This document shows, one piece after another, positions 41,642 through 47,107 of a stretch of 47,107 nt of DNA. Numbering within the stretch: the first letter of the stretch is position 1; each line of letters starts with the position of its first letter. Source of the DNA: Paracoccaceae bacterium. Lineage in GTDB: Bacteria; Pseudomonadota; Alphaproteobacteria; Rhodobacterales; Rhodobacteraceae. The translations under genes were made by a program, and so were the position numbers. The notes below the pieces were generated by a model. That model was not told the origin of the DNA, searched no databases, and saw nothing but the letters and a program-made list of their open reading frames with translations. The DNA lies in contig PAQV01000027.1 in the NCBI GenBank assembly GCA_002709405.1, positions 36,231 to 83,337 of the forward strand, in the 5' to 3' direction.

Positions 41642-43465
41642 CTAAAGCGCATCCTGCGCCGGGGCCTGGGCCAGGATCCGGTCCAGCGGATCGTGTTCGG
41701 CCACCCAGTGGCCGGGCGCCACCTGGTCCAACCGGGGCACGTAATCTTCATCTCCAGCGGCCAGTTTCGACGGCAGGAAGCGCAGGGCCGCGCGCAGGTC
41801 CAGCGGCGAGGGCAACTCTCCGGGGATGCGGATGCGCTCGCGCGAGCGTTCCAGGTCGGGATCGGGGATCGGCACCGCCGAGATCAGCGATTGCGTGTAG
41901 GGATGGCGCGGCGTGGCACAGATCATGTCGCCGTCACCCATTTCCACGATCCGCCCGAGATACAGCACCATGATCCGGTTGGAAATCTCGCGCACCACCG
42001 AAAGGTCGTGGGAAATGAACAACATGGACATGCCGAACTCGGCCTGAAGATCCTTCAGCAGCTTCACGATCTGGGCCTGGATCGACACGTCCAGCGCCGA
42101 CACCGCCTCGTCGCAGATGATCAGCTTGGGCCGGTTGATCATCGCCCTGGCAATGCCCACCCGCTGGTTCTGGCCACCCGACATCTCGTGCGGGTAGCGG
42201 TTCTGCATGTCCGGATCCAGCCCCACCCGTTCCATCATCTCGGCCACCGCCGCGCGGCGTTCGCGGGCGGTCATGTCGGGCCGGTAGGTCTTGAGCGGCT
42301 CGGCGATCGAGGCCGCGATGGTCATGCGCGGATCCAGCGAGGCCAGCGGATCCTGGAAGACGATCTGAAGGTCCTTGCGTTCTTTCTTCATCGCCCGCTT
42401 GTCGAGGTCGGTCAGCGGCGTGCCCAGCCACGACACGTTGCCGTCCGTCGGCTCGATCAGGCGCAGCACGGCGCGGGCCAGGGTCGACTTGCCACAGCCG
42501 GATTCGCCCACGATGCCAAGGGTTTCGCCGCGCGCCAGCGAGAAGCTGACGCCGTTGACGGCCTTCAGCGGGATCGGCTTGCGGAAGAACCCGCTCTCGG
42601 GGCGGATCGGGAATTCGACGCGCAGGTCGTCCACGTCCAGCAGGGTCTCGGTCTCGGCCGGCATCGGCGCGGGGGCGTCGCCGGCGTCGATCCGGGGCAT
42701 GGCGTCCAGCAGGCGGCGGGTATAGGCGTGATCGGCCGCGCCGAAGATCTTGCCCACCGAGCCGCTTTCGACCACCTCGCCGTATTGCATGACCTCCAGC
42801 CGGTCGCACATCCGCGCGACCACGCCCATGTCATGGGTGATCAGGGCCACGGCGGTGCCGTGTTCCTTCTGCAGCCCGGCGATCAAGTCCAGCACCTCGG
42901 CCTGCACGGTCACGTCCAGCGCGGTCGTCGGCTCATCCGCGATCAGCAGGCGCGGTTCACACAGCATCGCCTGGGCGATCATCACCCGCTGGCGCATACC
43001 GCCCGACAATTCATGGGGGAATTGCCTGAGCCGCCGGCTGGCCGCCGGAATGCGCACCCGCTCCAGCCAGTCGAGGCACAGCCTGCGCGCCGCCGATCCG
43101 GTCATGCCCCGGTGCACCTTCAGCACCTCGGCCATCTGTTCGCCCACCCGCAGATGCGGGGTCAATGCGGTCAGCGGGTCCTGGAAGATCATCCCCACAT
43201 CGGCCCCGCGCACGTCGTTCAGCTTGCCCACCGGCAGGTTGAGGATCTCGTGACCGTCCAGCCTGACCGAGCCGCTGGCCCGCCCGTTGGATGGCAAGAG
43301 GCCCATGGCGGCCATGAAGGTCTGGCTTTTGCCCGACCCGGATTCGCCCACGATGCCAAGGCATTCGCCGGCCTCGATATGGAAGGACGTGCCCTTGACG
43401 GCCGAGACGGGGCCGTCGGGCGTGTCGAAAGAGACTTTCAGGTTGTCTACGGTCAGAACGGCCAT
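41642..43465 (-). CDS. Oligopeptide ABC transporter, fused double ATP-binding protein
   Basis: This 607-aa protein has two complete OppD/OppF-type ATPase domains. Domain 1: Walker A GESGSGKSQ, signature ELSGGMRQRVMIAQAM. Domain 2 from about residue 300: Walker A GESGCGKST, signature EMSGGQNQRVGIARAM, with the peptide-transporter Cys-containing tail replaced by a C-terminal HWVAEHDPL-type end. Start ATG 43465 is 1 bp after the permease stop; the frame upstream of it is not coding. The layout is like YejF/GsiA. It powers the OppBC-type permeases encoded upstream. Confidence 0.92.
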   Translation of the reverse strand: MAVLTVDNLKVSFDTPDGPVSAVKGTSFHIEAGECLGIVGESGSGKSQTFMAAMGLLPSNGRASGSVRLDGHEILNLPVGKLNDVRGADVGMIFQDPLTALTPHLRVGEQMAEVLKVHRGMTGSAARRLCLDWLERVRIPAASRRLRQFPHELSGGMRQRVMIAQAMLCEPRLLIADEPTTALDVTVQAEVLDLIAGLQKEHGTAVALITHDMGVVARMCDRLEVMQYGEVVESGSVGKIFGAADHAYTRRLLDAMPRIDAGDAPAPMPAETETLLDVDDLRVEFPIRPESGFFRKPIPLKAVNGVSFSLARGETLGIVGESGCGKSTLARAVLRLIEPTDGNVSWLGTPLTDLDKRAMKKERKDLQIVFQDPLASLDPRMTIAASIAEPLKTYRPDMTARERRAAVAEMMERVGLDPDMQNRYPHEMSGGQNQRVGIARAMINRPKLIICDEAVSALDVSIQAQIVKLLKDLQAEFGMSMLFISHDLSVVREISNRIMVLYLGRIVEMGDGDMICATPRHPYTQSLISAVPIPDPDLERSRERIRIPGELPSPLDLRAALRFLPSKLAAGDEDYVPRLDQVAPGHWVAEHDPLDRILAQAPAQDAL

Positions 43466-43466
43466 G

Positions 43467-44396
43467 TCAGCGGTCCTTCGGATCAAGCGCGTCACGCAGA
43501 CCGTCACCGATGAAGAACATGGTGATGATGATGGTGACATAGAAAAACAGCGGGAAAAGCAGCTGCCACAGCGTGCCGTAGGCCATGGTGCCCGCCCCCT
43601 CGGCGATCAGCCGGCCCAGCGAGGTGTTGGGCTCGGCGATGCCCAGGCCCAGGAACGAGATGAAGCTTTCGGCCAGGATCATTTCCGGCACCAGCAGCGA
43701 GGCATAGACGATGACCACGCCCAGCAGGTTGGGCAGGATGTGGCGGACGATGATCGCCCCTTCGGACACCCCGCCGGCGCGGGCGGCCTCGATGAACTCG
43801 CGGGTCTTCAGGGTCAGGGTCTGGGCCCGGACGATGCGCGACATGGTCAGCCAGCTGACCGCGCCAAGGGCGATGAACAGGGTGATGAAGGACCGCCCCG
43901 CGACAACGAGGATCAGGATGATGATCAGGGTCGTGGGGATGGCCAGCAGGATGTCGACGAAACGCATCATGCCCGCGTCCAGCCGGCCGCCGTAGAACCC
44001 GGCGATGACGCCATAGGCCGTGCCCAGGATCAGGGCCATGGCCGCGCCGATCAGGCCGACCAGCAGCGAGGTCCGGGTGGCCTGGATGACCCGCGCATAC
44101 AGATCGCGGCCAAGCTCATCGAGGCCGAAGTAATGGCCGTTCTCGATATTGGGCCGCCCGTCGCGGACGATGTCGCCCATGCGGGACCAGTCGATTTCCT
44201 CGTTGGACCATTGGGCCAGCAGCGGGCCGAAGACCACGAAGACCACGATCAGCCCCAGCACGAAGACACAGGCCATGGCGGCCTTGTTACGCAGGAACCG
44301 GTCAAGCGCGTCGCGCCACAGCGACCGGCCCTGGATGGCCGTGTGATCGGTGACCTCGCCGGCGAGGTCGGCGGCCTTGTCGGATTTGCCAAACAT
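43467..44396 (-). CDS. oppC: Oligopeptide ABC transporter permease (OppC type)
   Basis: This 309-aa permease has an N-terminal cytoplasmic region of about 30 aa (GRSLWRDALDRFLRNKAAMACVFVLGL, the typical OppC lead-in), then six membrane segments. The inner-membrane coupling motif is REFIEAARAGGVSEGAIIVRHILPNLL. It is the third gene of the opp operon, 11 bp after the OppB-type gene and 1 bp before the ATPase gene. Confidence 0.9.
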   Translation of the reverse strand: MFGKSDKAADLAGEVTDHTAIQGRSLWRDALDRFLRNKAAMACVFVLGLIVVFVVFGPLLAQWSNEEIDWSRMGDIVRDGRPNIENGHYFGLDELGRDLYARVIQATRTSLLVGLIGAAMALILGTAYGVIAGFYGGRLDAGMMRFVDILLAIPTTLIIILILVVAGRSFITLFIALGAVSWLTMSRIVRAQTLTLKTREFIEAARAGGVSEGAIIVRHILPNLLGVVIVYASLLVPEMILAESFISFLGLGIAEPNTSLGRLIAEGAGTMAYGTLWQLLFPLFFYVTIIITMFFIGDGLRDALDPKDR

Positions 44397-44407
44397 CTGC
44401 GCCTCCC

Positions 44408-45331
44408 TCAGTAGCGCATCTTGGGATCGAACCAGGCATAGGCCAGGTCGGTCAGCAGGTTCACGAAGATGGTCAGCGCGCCGTAAAGGATCGTCACGCC
44501 CAGCAGCACCGCATAGTCGCGGGTCAGGGCGGAATTCACGTAGGATTGCCCCAGCCCCCCGGTCGAGAAATAGAGGTCAACAAAGACCGACCCGGTCAGC
44601 ACGTAGACAAAGACCGGTCCGAGGTACGAGATCACCGGCAGCAGCGTCGGTTTCATCGCATGGCGCCAGATGACCGAACGCGCGGGCAGGCCCTTGGCCC
44701 GGGCCGTGCGGATGAAATTGGAATTGAGCACCTCCAGCATCGACGAGCGCGTCAGCCGGGCGATGTTGCCCATGTAGGACGTGGACAGGGCAATGACCGG
44801 CATGATCAGGTATTGCCATTGCCCGCCGTTCCAGCCTCCGCCCGGCAGCCAGCCCAGCCACAGCGTGAAGGTCAAAATCAGGATCGGGCCCATGATGAAG
44901 TTCGGCAGGGCCTGGGCGACGATGCCCAGGCTGACGGCGAAATAGTCGATCCAGGAATTGTGCCGGATCGCCGCGGCGATGCCGAGACTGACACCGATCA
45001 GCGTGGCGACGATGAAGGACAGGGTGCCGTAGGTCAGCGAGATCGGGAAGCCCTGGGCAATGATGTCGTTCACGTCCCGGTCCTTGTAGCGGAAGGACGG
45101 GCCGAAATCGAAATGCAGCACGATGCCCGTGACGTAATCCCACAGCTGTTTCCACAGCGGCTGGTCCAGCCCGTACTGGGCCTCGATATTGGCCAGCACC
45201 TCGGGGGGGAGCTTGCGTTCGGACGTGAAGGGCCCGCCGGGGGCCATGTGCATCATGAAGAAGGCCGCGACCACCAGGAACAACAGGGTCGGGATCGCGC
45301 CCAGCAGGCGCTTGACGATGTAAGCAAACAT
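44408..45331 (-). CDS. oppB: Oligopeptide ABC transporter permease (OppB type)
   Basis: This 307-aa permease begins MFAYIVKRLLGAIPTLLFLVVAAFFMMHMAPGGPF, the classical OppB/DppB N-terminus, and has six membrane segments and the coupling motif NFIRTARAKGLPARSVIWRHAMKPTLLP. It follows the binding-protein gene after 75 bp and partners the OppC-type permease. Confidence 0.92.
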   Translation of the reverse strand: MFAYIVKRLLGAIPTLLFLVVAAFFMMHMAPGGPFTSERKLPPEVLANIEAQYGLDQPLWKQLWDYVTGIVLHFDFGPSFRYKDRDVNDIIAQGFPISLTYGTLSFIVATLIGVSLGIAAAIRHNSWIDYFAVSLGIVAQALPNFIMGPILILTFTLWLGWLPGGGWNGGQWQYLIMPVIALSTSYMGNIARLTRSSMLEVLNSNFIRTARAKGLPARSVIWRHAMKPTLLPVISYLGPVFVYVLTGSVFVDLYFSTGGLGQSYVNSALTRDYAVLLGVTILYGALTIFVNLLTDLAYAWFDPKMRY

Positions 45332-45390
45332 GTGGGGTGTCTCGGAAAAACGGCCGCCCCGCCCCCGGTCAGGGGACGGAGCGGACAGGG

Positions 45391-45406
45391 TTGGGGATCG
45401 CCCCGA
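45391..45406 (-). terminator. Weak intercistronic hairpin after oppA
   Basis: TTGGGG-atcg-CCCCGA pairs at 5 of 6 positions directly after the oppA stop codon, in the 75-bp gap before oppB. It may tune the ratio of binding protein to permease, as proposed for the other binding-protein genes here. It is weak. Confidence 0.3.
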
Positions 45407-47035
45407 TTACTCGGCGATCTTGTACAGGTTCTTCGAATACCAGTTCTGCTCGACGTTGTTGACGGGCCAGTTGCCCACGTCGCTGTCCATCATGTAGACG
45501 CCCGCATAGTGGTAGATCGGGATGACCGGCATGTCGGCGGCCAGGATCTGCTCGGCCGAGGTGTAAAGCTCGGTCGTGTCGCCGGCGGTCTTGGCGCTTT
45601 CCAGCAGGGCGTCGTATTCCTCGTTGGAATACTTGCCGTCGTTGTAGCCGCTGTCGCTGTCCAGCAGGTCCAGGAAGGTCGAGGCTTCGTTGTAGTCGCC
45701 GCACCAGGCGCCACGGGCCAGTTCAAAGTTCTGGTTGCCGCGCTCTTCCAGGAAGACCTTCCATTCCATGTTGGCCAGTTCGACCTGCACGCCCAGCTTC
45801 TGCTTCCACATCTGGGACAGGGCCACGGCCACCTTCTGGTGCGCCTCGGACGTGTTGTAGACCATGTCGAAGGACAGCGGGTTGTCGGGGCCATAGCCCG
45901 CCTCGGCCAGCAGCTCCTTTGCCATGGCATCGCGGTCGGCCTGGGTCATCTCGGCCATTTCGACCGACGGCGGGGTAAAGCCGGCCACGGCCTCGGGCGT
46001 GAAGGTATAGGCCTCGGGCTGGCCACCGGCCATGATGTTCTCGGTGATGATCTTGCGGTCGACGGCCAGGGCCAGGGCCTTGCGCACGTTCACGTCCTTG
46101 AAGGCCTCGGGGCCGCTGTCGGACAGGTTGAACGTGTAGTAATAGTTGCACAGCCGCGGGAAGCTGATCGCCTCGTCTGGGTGTTCTTCCTTCAGCCGGG
46201 GGAATTGGCCGGCGGGCACTTCGGTCCGGTCCAGTTCGCCGGCAAGATAACGGGTCAGGGCCACGTTCTCGTCGTTGATGACCAGGGTCACGACCTTGTC
46301 GAGGATCGTGTTCTCGTTGTCCCAGTACATCTCGTTGCGCACGCGGGTCGAGCGTTCGTTGGGCAGGTGCTCTTCCAGCACGTAGGCCCCGTTCGACACG
46401 ATGTTTTCCGGACGGGTCCATTCCTTGCCGAATTCCTCGATCACCGCCTGGGGGGCGGGGAAGGTCGTGGCATGGGTGGTCATCTGGGGGAAATAGGGCA
46501 GCGGCGCGGCCAGCGTGACCTGGAAGGTGTGGTCGTCGATGGCCGTCACGCCCAGCTCTTCAGGGGGCATGTCGCCGGCGATGACCTCTTCGCCGTTGGC
46601 GATGGACATCAGGCCCATGTACCACTGGTAGGGCGAGGCGGTTGCCGGATCGGCCGCCCGGCGCCAGGCGAAGACGAAGTCGCTGGCGGTGACCGGATCG
46701 CCGTTCGACCACTTGGCCTCGGGGCGCAGGGTGAAGGTATAGGTCAGCTTGTCGTCCGACACCTCGTAGCCGGTGGCCACGCCGGGCACCAGGTTGCCGT
46801 CCTCGTCCTGGCTCATCAGGCCTTCGAACAGGTCGCGTGCGAATTCCGAGCCGGTCACGTCCTCGACGATCTGCGGGTCCAGCGAGCTGAGTTCGTCGAG
46901 CACGCGGTAGGTGAAGGTCTGGTCGTCGGCGAGCGCCTCGCCGGTGTCGGGATGGGTGCCGGCGGCCAGGGCCGCGCCGCTCAGGAACGTGCCCGACAGC
47001 AATGCTGCAAGGGCCAGCTTGGGCGTATGTTTCAT
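45407..47035 (-). CDS. oppA: Oligopeptide ABC transporter substrate-binding protein (OppA/MppA family)
   Basis: This 542-aa family 5 solute-binding protein has a signal peptide (MKHTPKLALAALLSGTFLSG, cleavage near ALA-A). The OppA-type N-terminus ELSSLDPQIVEDVTGSEFARDLFEGL, KWSNGDPVTASDFVFAWRRAADP (about residues 110-132) and the ligand-pocket region ARGAWCGDYNEASTFLDLLDSDSGYND are all visible. ATG 47035 has a perfect AAGGAGGT Shine-Dalgarno 7 nt upstream; a longer frame to 47098 is not needed. It is the first gene of the oppABC-D/F operon. It binds oligopeptides or murein peptides in the periplasm. Confidence 0.94.
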   Translation of the reverse strand: MKHTPKLALAALLSGTFLSGAALAAGTHPDTGEALADDQTFTYRVLDELSSLDPQIVEDVTGSEFARDLFEGLMSQDEDGNLVPGVATGYEVSDDKLTYTFTLRPEAKWSNGDPVTASDFVFAWRRAADPATASPYQWYMGLMSIANGEEVIAGDMPPEELGVTAIDDHTFQVTLAAPLPYFPQMTTHATTFPAPQAVIEEFGKEWTRPENIVSNGAYVLEEHLPNERSTRVRNEMYWDNENTILDKVVTLVINDENVALTRYLAGELDRTEVPAGQFPRLKEEHPDEAISFPRLCNYYYTFNLSDSGPEAFKDVNVRKALALAVDRKIITENIMAGGQPEAYTFTPEAVAGFTPPSVEMAEMTQADRDAMAKELLAEAGYGPDNPLSFDMVYNTSEAHQKVAVALSQMWKQKLGVQVELANMEWKVFLEERGNQNFELARGAWCGDYNEASTFLDLLDSDSGYNDGKYSNEEYDALLESAKTAGDTTELYTSAEQILAADMPVIPIYHYAGVYMMDSDVGNWPVNNVEQNWYSKNLYKIAE

Positions 47036-47107
47036 GGGGGATACCTCCTTGTCGAAAGCGCCTGGCCTGTGTTCGGCCATTCCGGCGCGGTTACTCATCC
47101 GTACTCA

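Noticed and set aside
41534-43513. A 659-codon plus-strand open frame opposite the fused ATPase gene
   Set aside because: It is antisense to two complete ATPase domains and has no recognisable domain of its own.

Overview
The window reads as chromosome or large replicon of a GC-rich alphaproteobacterium, most likely a Rhodobacterales/Roseobacter-type organism. The basis is strong C/G third-position bias, a high density of TRAP and ABC uptake systems, an aglEFGAK-type alpha-glucoside locus, a MaoC-Pta/AckA/DUF3141 cluster, and short palindromic intergenic repeats of the kind common in that group. This placement is inference from gene content. No rRNA, tRNA, CRISPR array, transposase or phage gene was seen.

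Layout. 1-6.5 kb (minus strand): the 5' part of a molybdopterin S-/N-oxide reductase, a DUF3237 protein, a TRAP transporter (DctM, DctQ, DctP), an FAD monooxygenase and a GFA-family protein. 6.7-16.6 kb: a complete glucoside locus. aglK, aglA, aglG, aglF and aglE are on the minus strand; a LacI-type regulator, a GH1 beta-glucosidase and glucokinase are on the plus strand. A shared control region carries two perfect CAAAGCGCTTTG operators and one variant. 16.7-17.7 kb: a lone luciferase-like flavin oxidoreductase. 17.8-26.9 kb (minus strand): a second sugar/polyol ABC operon with a binding protein, two permeases, a 65-aa membrane protein, a DUF1801 protein, two ATPases and a DhaK-DhaL kinase. 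A LacI-type regulator lies upstream, and three copies of a likely operator are present. 27.0-31.0 kb: a signalling locus with a LuxR-type response regulator opposite a secreted sulfite-oxidase-fold protein that has no cysteine and a hybrid sensor kinase with PAS, REC and Hpt. 31.1-33.3 kb: two family 2 glycosyltransferases.

33.4-40.6 kb: acetyl/acyl-CoA overflow genes. On the minus strand are a FabI-like reductase, a PhaC-like DUF3141 hydrolase with a Cys-Asp-His triad, a MaoC-Pta fusion and acetate kinase, all overlapping or nearly so. Divergent to them are the two subunits of a 3-oxoacid CoA-transferase. Together they could interconvert acyl-CoA, acyl-phosphate, acetate and acetoacetate, possibly linked to polyhydroxyalkanoate turnover. 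40.8-47.1 kb: an alpha/beta hydrolase converging on an oligopeptide ABC operon (OppA, two permeases, one fused double ATPase).

Nothing here is an obviously new defence or mobile system. The parts most worth a second look are the Cys-less Moco-fold/phosphorelay locus with its paired 16-bp palindromes, the DUF3141/MaoC-Pta/AckA/FabI-like module with a Tyr-to-Phe change in the reductase, the small membrane protein and DUF1801 protein inside the ABC-DhaKL operon, and the operator architectures of the two LacI-type regulators.
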